Assembly: GCA_947254465.1 (NCBI GenBank)
Contig: CAMYEU010000050.1
Span: 1-9,261 of the forward strand
DNA from: an uncultured Gemella sp.
GTDB taxonomy: Bacteria > Bacillota > Bacilli > Staphylococcales > Gemellaceae
DNA: 9,261 bases
Reading direction: 5' to 3'
A program made the translations under genes and the position numbers. The notes beneath the pieces are model-generated. The model was given only the letters and a program-made list of their open reading frames with translations. It was not told where the DNA came from and did not search any database. Every line of letters begins with the position of its first letter. Positions within the stretch are counted from its first letter, which is position 1. Shown one piece after another: positions 1 through 6,977 of the stretch.

Positions 1-44
1 CACACTGCATATCGTCGGCAGCGTCAGATGTGTATAAGAGACAG
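1..44 (+). other. Untrimmed Nextera (Tn5) Read-1/i5 adapter
   Basis: This is not biological sequence. Positions 26-44 are the 19-bp Tn5 mosaic end AGATGTGTATAAGAGACAG, 12-25 are the Nextera Read-1 primer part TCGTCGGCAGCGTC, and 4-11 read ACTGCATA, which I recall as the i5 index of the S506/N506 primer. CAC at 1-3 fits the end of the P5 adapter. Genomic sequence starts at 45. The same adapter is present inverted at the other end. Confidence 0.97.
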
Positions 45-330
45 GTCCTGAAATAACAACAGGTTCTTCTCCTCCAATTTCGATCCCTTTTACATCAATT
101 ATGGTTTTCTCTTTATATCTTTTTGTTACTAAATATCCATTCTCAATAGAAATATCTTTTGTATTTAGAAAAGCTTCTTCCTCATTTTCTATCTTTGAAC
201 ATAAAGTATTATCAAAAACATTGATGATATAATAATCTTTAATATCATAATCTTGAAATAGAATATCTTCTTTTTTTAAGTATTCCACACATGCTTTAAA
301 GTCTTTTTTTCCCTTCAGAATGTATTGCAT
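45..330 (-). CDS. aroF: DAHP synthase (3-deoxy-7-phosphoheptulonate synthase), N-terminal part only
   Basis: First enzyme of the shikimate pathway, condensing PEP with erythrose-4-phosphate. Only the first 95 codons are present; the gene is cut by the adapter at 45. The visible protein starts MQYILKGKKDF. About 70 residues match in layout the small regulatory ferredoxin-like domain in front of the barrel in type I-beta (Thermotoga/Bacillus-like) DAHP synthases. After it come LVTKRYKEKTIIDVKGIEIGG and then EEPVVISG, the start of the first barrel strand, which in the family continues as GPCxVE. The ATG at 330 has AGGGG seven bases upstream. It is the last visible gene of the operon, 15 nt after aroQ. 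The catalytic residues lie beyond the cut, so the call rests on the domain boundary, the first strand and the pathway context. Confidence 0.85.
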
Positions 331-345
331 TTTATCACCCCTTTT

Positions 346-774
346 CTACTTTTTAATTAGGGATTCAATGGCTTGTAAATAACCTTCAAACCCCTTACCG
401 TAGATTGTCATCTCAGCATGTTCTGAAATAAATGACTTTTTCCTATAATCCTCTCTATCCATTATGTCTGTTAAATGAACTTCTACCGTTCTTATTCCTA
501 CAGCTTTTAAGGCATCTAAAATAGCTATGCTGGTATGAGTATAGGCGCCTGGATTAATCACTATTCCATAATATCTACCATAAGATTTTTGAATTATGTC
601 TATTATCTCTCCTTCATGATTAGATTGGAAAGTATCCACTTCAATATTTATCTTATTTGCATATTCTTTGATCTCCCTACACAAATCCTCATATGTTTTT
701 ACTCCATAGATTTCCGGCTCTCTAATTCCCAACATATTAAGGTTTGGACCATTAATAACTAAAATTTTTTTCAT
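346..774 (-). CDS. aroQ: Type II 3-dehydroquinate dehydratase
   Basis: Converts 3-dehydroquinate to 3-dehydroshikimate (third shikimate step); the family forms cytosolic dodecamers. The 142-residue length is typical of the type II enzyme, which is unrelated to the class I AroD. It opens with the family signature KILVINGPNLNMLG. Visible active-site residues are R18 and the catalytic Y23 in REPEIYG, N74 and H80 in NPGAYTH, H100 in VEVHL, and R107/R111 in the loop before the last strands. The start lies 23 nt inside the end of the aroE-aroK gene. The nearest AGGAG is about 13 nt upstream, further than usual, so translation is probably coupled to the preceding gene. The canonical N-terminus leaves little doubt about the start. 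Confidence 0.95.
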   Translation of the reverse strand: MKKILVINGPNLNMLGIREPEIYGVKTYEDLCREIKEYANKINIEVDTFQSNHEGEIIDIIQKSYGRYYGIVINPGAYTHTSIAILDALKAVGIRTVEVHLTDIMDREDYRKKSFISEHAEMTIYGKGFEGYLQAIESLIKK

Positions 775-1993
775 AAACTTTTACTATCTCCTCTACTGTT
801 TCTAGAAGACTTTTATTATTTTTAACCCTATAATCTGAAAGTTTTTTATAAATAGGATTTCTTTTCTCATAGATATTATTCAATCTATCTATTCCTCCTT
901 GCGAAAGAGGACGTCCCTTGGTGTCAAGTTGATCTAAATCTCTCTCTATATAAATAACTTGTGAATTGTATTTTAGATATCTCCAGTTTTCTCTATCCTC
1001 AATGACCCCTCCACCAGTAGAAAACACTTTTGAAAAAGATAATAGCTCTTCCCTTACTACTTCCTTTTCAAGTTCTCGAAAAAAACGTATCCCATTTTTT
1101 TCAATTATTTTTTGAATAGTCATTTTATGAAGATTTTCAATACAATTGTCAATATCAACGAATTCCCTGTTGATTCTATGTGCTAACTCTCTTCCTATTA
1201 CAGTTTTTCCACTACCTGGCATGCCAATCAATACGATATTTAATAATCTTTTTCTTATCTTTCTTTCTACCTCATCTATTAAGCTATCATCTATTTTCTT
1301 ACTCAAGAATATTTCCGCAGCTTTTTTCCCTTGAGCAACTAGCATTGAAAGACCTGAGTTTGCCTTACACCCTAGTTCATTTGCTTCTATCATCAGCCTC
1401 GTGTTTAAAGGATTATAATTTAAATCAATGACATGCTTTAATTTAATCAGTTTTTTTATTTCTACAGGAAAGCTTTCATCAACAAGTGGATAAACTCCTA
1501 TTGGTGTACAATTTATAAGTATCTCTGTGTCTTTAATAAGTTCTTCAATATTATGGTTTTTTATATCTTCTCTAGAAATTATTTTTATTGATTGACATTC
1601 TAAATCTTCTAGGACTACCTTACTCATCCTTGCTGTAGCTCCTGATCCAATGATAGAAAACGGACTTTCTTTCTTTATGGATTTTATCTTCTTAATCATG
1701 TGTAAAAAACCATAATAATCTGTATTATATCCATACAAACTGCCATTTTTATTTACTATCGTATTTACACAACCTGTCTTTCTTGCACTTTCATCTAACT
1801 TATCACAATATTCTTTTGCCATTATCTTATATGGATTTGTAATGTTTAAGCCTTTAAATTTCTTTCCACTTAAAATTAATCTTATATCTTCTTCACTACA
1901 TTCTACTAATTCATATTCATAGTCCCCAAAATACTTGTGTATCATTGGAGAAAAACTATAAATTAGTTTTTTCCCTAGTAATCCATATTCCAT
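752..1993 (-). CDS. aroE-aroK: Bifunctional shikimate dehydrogenase / shikimate kinase (AroE-AroK fusion)
   Basis: One 413-residue chain carries two consecutive pathway steps: NADPH reduction of 3-dehydroshikimate to shikimate, then ATP-dependent 3-phosphorylation. Residues 1 to about 245 are AroE: the SFSP substrate loop (S13, S15), NITNPYK with the likely catalytic K56, N77, D92 in NTD, a glycine-rich NADP loop GSGATAR near 116-122, and Q221 in VAQG. Residues about 250-413 are AroK: the P-loop GMPGSGKT (257-264), DID at 280-282, FR at 305-306, GGG at 327-329, and the lid arginine in GRPL (R361). The usual GE before FR in AroK is GI here. The frame is open throughout with no internal stop, and a short charged linker (about 235-250) joins the parts. 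An AGAGGAG ribosome site precedes the ATG, 22 nt after aroC. Confidence 0.95.
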   Translation of the reverse strand: MEYGLLGKKLIYSFSPMIHKYFGDYEYELVECSEEDIRLILSGKKFKGLNITNPYKIMAKEYCDKLDESARKTGCVNTIVNKNGSLYGYNTDYYGFLHMIKKIKSIKKESPFSIIGSGATARMSKVVLEDLECQSIKIISREDIKNHNIEELIKDTEILINCTPIGVYPLVDESFPVEIKKLIKLKHVIDLNYNPLNTRLMIEANELGCKANSGLSMLVAQGKKAAEIFLSKKIDDSLIDEVERKIRKRLLNIVLIGMPGSGKTVIGRELAHRINREFVDIDNCIENLHKMTIQKIIEKNGIRFFRELEKEVVREELLSFSKVFSTGGGVIEDRENWRYLKYNSQVIYIERDLDQLDTKGRPLSQGGIDRLNNIYEKRNPIYKKLSDYRVKNNKSLLETVEEIVKVYEKNFSY

Positions 1994-2015
1994 ACTTGCT
2001 CCTCTAACTTGCTAT

Positions 2016-3095
2016 CTATAATAAATAGTCTAATACTACTAAAGACACTATCGCCTCAACTACTACAACACCTCTTATTGCTATACAAGGATCATGCCTT
2101 CCTTTTATTTTTATCCTAGTATTGCTCATTGTTTGTATATTCACTGTTTCTTGTTCCTTCCCAATAGATGGAGTTGGTTTAAAGGCTACCTTTAAATTTA
2201 TAGGCATTCCACTGCTTATTCCACCAATTATTCCACCAGAATGGTTAGTCTTGGTCTTTATTTCTTTTCTTTCATCAATATAGAAGTTATCATTGTTCCC
2301 TGAACCTAATTTCAAGGCACCCTCAAATCCAGATCCGAATTCTATTCCTTTAACTCCCGGTATGGCAAAAGACATCTTAGCAATATTATTTTCTAAACCA
2401 TCAAATACAGGGTTTCCTACCCCAGGTGGTAAGCCAAATACAGAACACTCTACTATACCTCCTGTAGAATCCTTTTCTTTTACTAACTCCTGTAGGACCT
2501 TATCAATTTTTTCCATATTTTCCTCATTAATTATGGAATATCTATTATTCTCAGACTTCTCTACAGCCTTCTGTATGTTTTCTATATCATTATGTCTTGT
2601 GTCTTGAATTTCTCTAATTCTATCTAGGTGAGCAGATACGAGAATATTCTTGCTTTCAAGGATTTGCTTAGCGATACCTCCAAAAGCAGTTAAAATTGCT
2701 GTTAGCCTTCCAGAGAAATGCCCCCCACCACTTAAATCTATATGCTCTCCAAATTTTTTCTTAGCTGAAAAATCAATATGTGACGGTCTTGGAGTATACG
2801 CTAAAGCTTTATAATCCTCCGGTCTAATATTATTATTCTCAATAATAACTGCCAGTGGATCTCCCATAATAATAGAATCCTTTATCCCTGATAAAAATTT
2901 TATTTCATCTCTTTCTTTTCTTTGAGTTACATATTTCCCAGAACCTGGTTTTCTTCTTGCCATAAATTTGTCTAGTTTTTCCATATCAACTTTTTGTCCA
3001 TGAGGTAATCCATCTATTACTCCTCCAATAGCAAAACCATGAGATTCTCCAAAAAGGCTTATTTTTATGTTTTCTCCTATACTAACTGATGACAT
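2016..3095 (-). CDS. aroC: Chorismate synthase
   Basis: Makes chorismate from EPSP by trans-1,4 elimination, using reduced FMN that is not consumed overall. The 359 residues are a normal length. Family motifs visible are GESHG near the N-terminus (H19), ARRKPGSGKYVTQRKERDE around 46-63 corresponding to the RRxPG signature, and TPRPSHID with H106; these two histidines match the known catalytic pair. An FMN-site segment SGRLTA (about 128-133) and the C-terminal RGVVVVEA follow. Two adjacent starts exist: TTG at 3098 and ATG at 3095. I chose the ATG, eight bases from a perfect AGGAGG (3104-3109). The gene overlaps the end of aroA by 14 nt, which suggests coupled translation. Like other chorismate synthases it needs a flavin reductant, which is not visible in this window. 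Confidence 0.95.
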   Translation of the reverse strand: MSSVSIGENIKISLFGESHGFAIGGVIDGLPHGQKVDMEKLDKFMARRKPGSGKYVTQRKERDEIKFLSGIKDSIIMGDPLAVIIENNNIRPEDYKALAYTPRPSHIDFSAKKKFGEHIDLSGGGHFSGRLTAILTAFGGIAKQILESKNILVSAHLDRIREIQDTRHNDIENIQKAVEKSENNRYSIINEENMEKIDKVLQELVKEKDSTGGIVECSVFGLPPGVGNPVFDGLENNIAKMSFAIPGVKGIEFGSGFEGALKLGSGNNDNFYIDERKEIKTKTNHSGGIIGGISSGMPINLKVAFKPTPSIGKEQETVNIQTMSNTRIKIKGRHDPCIAIRGVVVVEAIVSLVVLDYLL

Positions 3096-4356
3096 CAAAG
3101 ATCCCTCCTACTTTTTTAAAGTCGTCAAAAAAATTAGGATATGATTTTTTTACCGCTCCTGCATTTACTATCGAGACAGGTTCTTTACATTTAATAGATG
3201 CCATGGTTGCTGACATAACAATTCTATGGTCATTAAAAGAATTCACAATTCCACCATCTAAAATTTCCTTCCCTTGAATAATCAGTCCATCATCTCTTTT
3301 TTTTACGTCTGCCCCTAAACTTTTTAACATCTGAAATGTACTTTCTATTCGATTGCTTTCTTTAAGTTTTAGTCTTTCTCCACCTTTTAAAATACTTTGT
3401 CCTTTTGATAATGCAGCCACTACTGATAAAATCGGAAATAAATCAGGTGTTTCAGAAAAATCTACTTCAAAGGAGTTTAAATGGCTTCTATTAGAACTTA
3501 TACAATCATCAGAACAGGTGAGAATTGCTCCAGTCTTTTTAAGAATTTGAACTATATTTTTATCCCCTTGACTAGATTCTAAATTTAAACCAGACATCTT
3601 TATTGAGTCTCCTAAACAACCTCCTACAAGAAAGAATGCTGCATTAGACCAATCCCCTTCGATTTGATATCCTTTAGGTGGGAGTATCTTGTCTCTCCCC
3701 CCATATATTTCAAATACACCCTCTTCTAACTCATTAACTATTATTCCAAAATCTCTTAATACTTTTATTGTTATATTTACATAAGCCCTAGATTCTAATT
3801 TAGTGGTAAGATATATTGAACTTCTTTGATCTAGTAGTGAAGAAAGCAAAAGCAAGCCACTGACATATTGAGAACTAATATCACCACTAATTTTAAAAAA
3901 ATCAGTGGTCACATTTCCTGAGATGTTAATTGGAAATCCCTTTTCCTTGAAATATAACCCTGATTCTTCTAACGTTTCGATTAATTCTCTAATCGGTCTT
4001 TTTCTAAGACCCTCAGAACAATCTACTGTTGCCTCTTTTGAAAATGTACTTACAAGTGGTAAAAGTAATCTAAGTGTTGTTCCACTCTCTTTACAGTATA
4101 ATTCAACTTTAGATTTCTTTATGTTTCCAAGGCTTGTAATTCTAATTGAGTCTCCTTCTACCTTAGTTTTAGCTCCTAATTTTTCAATACAGGTAAGTGT
4201 AGCTTCTACGTCTTTTGATATTGTGTTTACATTCTCTAATTTAGTTTCTCTATCCTTTGATATTCCGCTTAATATGATGGCTCGATGTAATAGTGACTTT
4301 GATGGTATCGACTTCAGCTCTCCCTTAATTGCATTCGGCTTAATTTTTACATTCAT
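3082..4356 (-). CDS. aroA: 5-enolpyruvylshikimate-3-phosphate synthase
   Basis: Transfers enolpyruvyl from PEP to shikimate-3-phosphate. From the ATG at 4356 the protein is 424 residues, as expected. Active-site residues are visible in order: K20, S21 and R25 in SKSLLHR; SGTTLR (91-96), the PEP loop, with the glycine kept that is usual in glyphosate-sensitive enzymes; RKRP near 118-121; SSQ at 161-163; D305 in TPDLFP; E333 and R336 in KESNR; H377/R378 in DHR; and K404. Longer starts exist (ATG at 4374, TTG at 4380), but 4356 has AGGTGG (4364-4369) at seven-base spacing and gives the conserved short N-terminus MNVKIKP. It lies 14 nt after aroB and overlaps aroC. Confidence 0.95.
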   Translation of the reverse strand: MNVKIKPNAIKGELKSIPSKSLLHRAIILSGISKDRETKLENVNTISKDVEATLTCIEKLGAKTKVEGDSIRITSLGNIKKSKVELYCKESGTTLRLLLPLVSTFSKEATVDCSEGLRKRPIRELIETLEESGLYFKEKGFPINISGNVTTDFFKISGDISSQYVSGLLLLSSLLDQRSSIYLTTKLESRAYVNITIKVLRDFGIIVNELEEGVFEIYGGRDKILPPKGYQIEGDWSNAAFFLVGGCLGDSIKMSGLNLESSQGDKNIVQILKKTGAILTCSDDCISSNRSHLNSFEVDFSETPDLFPILSVVAALSKGQSILKGGERLKLKESNRIESTFQMLKSLGADVKKRDDGLIIQGKEILDGGIVNSFNDHRIVMSATMASIKCKEPVSIVNAGAVKKSYPNFFDDFKKVGGIFDVIS

Positions 4357-4370
4357 TCGACAACCACCTT

Positions 4371-5417
4371 TCATAAGCAATGTTTTAACACTTCTAATAG
4401 GTTAGACTTATCTACAATATCAATTCTGCAATCACCTATTAATTTTGGATATATAATATTTATCTTGTCTCCATTGCTTTTCTTGTCTTTTAAAATTTCG
4501 CTGTAAAGTTCCTCTGCACTATAACTACAATGTGTTGGTAGATGATATTTTCTAAGTATTTCTTCTACTCTTTTATAGGTTCTCTCATCTGTTTTTCCCA
4601 TATTGTAATATCCTCTAGTTATCATTGCCATTCCAATTGCAACACCATAGCCATGTGGTAAGGTATAGTCGCTTAGTTTTTCTAAGGCATGACCTATTGT
4701 ATGACCAAAATTTAAAAGTTGTCTTTCTTTTGTTTCTTTTAAATCCCTCTCGACAATTTCCTTTTTAATTTCAATGCTTCTTTTTACAATCTTCTTTATT
4801 ATTTCTTCATTGTTTAAATCGCTTTCTATAATTAATTCGAATAGTTTTCTATCTTTTATAATCGAAGCTTTAATTGTTTCAGACAGTCCATTTAGAAATT
4901 CTTTTTGAGGAAGGTTTTTTAAGTAAGTAAAATCTATAAACACAGCTCTAGGATTATAAAAACTTCCGATTAAATTTTTCCCGTCTTCTGTATTGATTGC
5001 CGTTTTTGATCCAATGGATGAATCAACCATAGCTAAAAGACTAGTAGGTATTTGAATATAATCTATGCCCCTCATATAAGTAGAGGCCACAAATCCAGCT
5101 AAATCACCAACTACCCCACCACCTAATGCAATAATTAAATCATGCCTATCCGCTTTTATTGAGGTCAAATATCTTATTATTTTATAGTATGTTTCTATAT
5201 TTTTGGACTTTTCCCCTGCTTCTATAACATACTTATAAAGCTTATAGTTTTTCAAATTAAAACTGTTGTCTATAAAATGGTCCACATTGCTATCTGTTAT
5301 TACTATAATGTTCTTATACTCTTTTTTGCTTGCAATAAATTCATTTAAGTTTTTTAAAGCTACGCAATCTAAATATATTTTGTATTTAGATTGCGTAGTG
5401 TTAATAAATATATCCAT
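4371..5417 (-). CDS. aroB: 3-dehydroquinate synthase
   Basis: Converts DAHP to 3-dehydroquinate using NAD and a divalent metal (zinc or cobalt). The 348 residues match the family. The NAD-binding stretch ALGGGVVGDLAGF (97-109) is followed by the conserved PTSLLAMVDSSIGSKTAIN (about 124-142) with GKN and NPRAV. Likely metal ligands are E180 in GLSE, H239 in NFGHTIGHA and H255 in LPHGYG. The ATG lies only 3 nt after the stop of the salicylate synthase gene. No good ribosome site is visible, so translational coupling is likely. A perfect 16-bp inverted repeat lies just inside the 5' end of the gene (5360-5398), described separately. The protein aligns without insertion there, so the enzyme looks intact. 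Confidence 0.95.
   Translation of the reverse strand: MDIFINTTQSKYKIYLDCVALKNLNEFIASKKEYKNIIVITDSNVDHFIDNSFNLKNYKLYKYVIEAGEKSKNIETYYKIIRYLTSIKADRHDLIIALGGGVVGDLAGFVASTYMRGIDYIQIPTSLLAMVDSSIGSKTAINTEDGKNLIGSFYNPRAVFIDFTYLKNLPQKEFLNGLSETIKASIIKDRKLFELIIESDLNNEEIIKKIVKRSIEIKKEIVERDLKETKERQLLNFGHTIGHALEKLSDYTLPHGYGVAIGMAMITRGYYNMGKTDERTYKRVEEILRKYHLPTHCSYSAEELYSEILKDKKSNGDKINIIYPKLIGDCRIDIVDKSNLLEVLKHCL
5360..5398 (-). repeat. Perfect 16-bp inverted repeat inside the aroB start region
   Basis: CTACGCAATCTAAATA at 5360-5375 is the exact reverse complement of 5383-5398, with a 7-base spacer. In the aroB mRNA it would form a 16-bp stem with a 7-nt loop, beginning about 20 nt after the start codon and encoding roughly residues 7-20. 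It has no following U-run, so it is not a classical terminator. A role in translation or RNA processing is possible but not shown. Confidence 0.8.
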
Positions 5418-5420
5418 CTC

Positions 5421-6782
5421 TTAATCTTCTATATAAACTAACTTGTCTAAAATGCTTCCTGCTTTTTCTTTAGTTTCTTCTAATTCTCTTTCTGCTTTTG
5501 ATAATTTTACAATTCCAGCACCTACTCGAATCCATGTTTCTTCGTCTGTTTGAAATGCAGTTCTTAAAGCTAATGCCACATCCATTGTTCCATTTTGATC
5601 ATAAGTTAGTACGCCTCCGCTATATAATCCTCTTTCGTCTTTTTCTAACCTATCTATAGCATCTATACACTCTGCTTTGGGTATTCCAGATGCGGTAACT
5701 GCCGGGAAAAGAGCAGTAAATGCATGCCATTCATTGAATTCTTCTTTAAGCGTCCCTTTCAACCTTGATGCTAGATGCTGAACTGAACCCCTCTCCAAAA
5801 CCTCCATGAATTTAACTACCGATATACTATCCTTTATACAAACTTTTTCTAATTCTTCAAAAGCTAACTTAACAGAAACAGCATGTTCAGCAATCTCTTT
5901 AGGGTCTTTTAATAATTCACACTTTAATTCCTTATTCTTTATAGGATCATCTGTTAATGCTCTGGTTCCAGCTAGAGGAAATGTGTATACTTTTTTTTCT
6001 TCATCCACCTCGACAACTGTTTCTGGACTAAAACCTATAACTTCAACATCACCAATTTTCAGACAATATGAACGTGCAGGGGTATTGTATTTTCTCCCTA
6101 ATAAAAAACTATCTTTTAGCAAGATTTTTTTCTCTAACTTAATTTTTCTGGACAAAATAACCTTATCATACTTACCATTATTAATTTCTTCTATTCCTTT
6201 AGAAACAATCTCTTTGTAGTATTCACTATCTATTGATTTTAGCTTTTCTAAAGCAACTGGCGAAGTATTTTTTTTCAACTCTTCTTTAGTAGAATTTATT
6301 GCACATTTCTCCACTGCTGAAATTATTTCGTCGATATTATCAACAGATTTTACTTCTATTGAGCTTTCTAAAATTCTAATGTCAGTTCTTGGAATAAACA
6401 TCTTTAACAAAACTTCCTTATCACTCACATTTTTCAAAAATGTATGCTTTGCATAATTAAAATCAGCGATTCCATACATTCTCCAGTCAGTAAAGTTTAT
6501 ATTTTCGAAAACCTTCTTCATGTCTTCACTTAGATCGCTTACCTTATGTTCTACAGTATCGCCATTTTCAGTTATTAGGATTTTGTCTGTATACACTTCA
6601 ATTCCAATATATTCTCCTATAGCAACTGATATTTCATTGAGATTTTCATACACCACATAAGGTTGAATTTCATTAGCTATATCTTCTATTATTTTTATCG
6701 CTAACACAAATGAATTCAGATTGTCATTATCTGAAGTATCTATAGTGGCCTTACCATAAGTTTCTCTGTTTATTTTAGGCAT
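5421..6782 (-). CDS. mbtI: Salicylate synthase (isochorismate synthase/lyase, MbtI/Irp9/YbtS family)
   Basis: A 453-residue chorismate-utilising enzyme whose whole C-terminal half resembles MbtI, Irp9 and YbtS rather than TrpE or PabB. It should convert chorismate through isochorismate to salicylate and pyruvate with magnesium, feeding a salicylate-capped metabolite such as a siderophore. Diagnostic stretches are NTPARSYCLKIG, FPLAGTRAL, EHAVSV, LERGSVQHLAS, ALFPAVTASGIPKA and RGLYSGG. The known MbtI active-site residues are all found at a constant offset of two: K207, E254, L270, G272, T273, E299, Y387, R407, E433, E436 and K440. I chose the ATG at 6782, which has AGGAGG at five-base spacing. 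A longer start at 6848 would lie in the promoter. It is first in the operon, 3 nt before aroB. No NRPS or salicylate-AMP ligase lies in the window, so the end product is unknown. Confidence 0.9.
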   Translation of the reverse strand: MPKINRETYGKATIDTSDNDNLNSFVLAIKIIEDIANEIQPYVVYENLNEISVAIGEYIGIEVYTDKILITENGDTVEHKVSDLSEDMKKVFENINFTDWRMYGIADFNYAKHTFLKNVSDKEVLLKMFIPRTDIRILESSIEVKSVDNIDEIISAVEKCAINSTKEELKKNTSPVALEKLKSIDSEYYKEIVSKGIEEINNGKYDKVILSRKIKLEKKILLKDSFLLGRKYNTPARSYCLKIGDVEVIGFSPETVVEVDEEKKVYTFPLAGTRALTDDPIKNKELKCELLKDPKEIAEHAVSVKLAFEELEKVCIKDSISVVKFMEVLERGSVQHLASRLKGTLKEEFNEWHAFTALFPAVTASGIPKAECIDAIDRLEKDERGLYSGGVLTYDQNGTMDVALALRTAFQTDEETWIRVGAGIVKLSKAERELEETKEKAGSILDKLVYIED

Positions 6783-6787
6783 ATTAT

Positions 6788-6793
6788 CCTCCT
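6788..6793 (-). promoter_or_regulatory. Ribosome binding site of the salicylate synthase gene
   Basis: AGGAGG, five bases before the ATG at 6782. It decides against the longer open frame from 6848, whose first 22 codons would span the operator, the -10 box and the -35 box. The site directly follows the inverted repeat at 6796-6821. Confidence 0.9.
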
Positions 6794-6795
6794 TT

Positions 6796-6821
6796 ATCAA
6801 GTTAGTCTTAACTAACTTGAT
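6796..6821. promoter_or_regulatory. Perfect 11+11 bp inverted repeat at the operon promoter, likely operator
   Basis: ATCAAGTTAGT (6796-6806) and its exact reverse complement ACTAACTTGAT (6811-6821) are separated by 4 bases. The repeat overlaps the -10 box by two bases, covers the expected transcription start and ends two bases before the AGGAGG. That is the position of a repressor operator. It shares the GTTAG/CTAAC core of DtxR boxes (TTAGGTTAGCCTAACCTAA), but its halves are further apart, so it is not a canonical DtxR box. As RNA it could also form a hairpin next to the ribosome site. Confidence 0.7.
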
Positions 6822-6848
6822 TTTAACATATTTATTTATAAAAATCAA
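6820..6848 (-). promoter_or_regulatory. Promoter of the salicylate synthase-aro operon
   Basis: On the minus strand: -35 TTGATT (6843-6848), a 17-base spacer, and an extended -10 TG-T-TAAAAT (hexamer 6820-6825). It is a good housekeeping-sigma promoter 38 bases upstream of the start codon, and it overlaps the likely operator. It is the only clear promoter I see for the operon. Confidence 0.75.
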
Positions 6849-6900
6849 TATGTCACTTCAAATAATTTTAAAATTTGTAAGGAAGTATAAATTTCTACAT

Positions 6901-6959
6901 AAAAAAAGCAATTATAATTAAATCAACTTAGATTTACCTAATAATTTAATTAAAACTGC
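6901..6959 (-). terminator. Intrinsic terminator after the DtxR-like gene
   Basis: On the minus strand, a GC-poor 16-bp stem with one mismatch (arms 6944-6959 and 6908-6923) and a loop of about 20 bases is followed by seven Ts (6901-6907). It begins 18 bases after the regulator's stop codon. It would separate the regulator transcript from the operon downstream. Confidence 0.7.
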
Positions 6960-6977
6960 CTACCTGAAAATATTTGC

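Noticed and set aside
3096..3098. TTG start for aroC three bases upstream of the ATG
   Set aside because: The ATG at 3095 is eight bases from AGGAGG and gives the usual N-terminus. TTG is less favoured and would add only one residue.
535..4405. Plus-strand open reading frames of 62-166 codons opposite the aro genes
   Set aside because: All lie antisense to well-recognised shikimate genes, show no family resemblance, and are expected by chance.
5421..6782. Anthranilate synthase (TrpE) or aminodeoxychorismate synthase (PabB)
   Set aside because: The ERGSVQHL, PAVTASGIPKA and LAGTRAL stretches and the active-site set fit MbtI/Irp9. No glutamine amidotransferase (TrpG/PabA) or trp gene is adjacent.
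6783..6848. N-terminal extension of the salicylate synthase from an ATG at 6848
   Set aside because: The extension runs through the -35, the -10 and the operator repeat, and it has no ribosome site. The ATG at 6782 has AGGAGG at good spacing and gives the family length.
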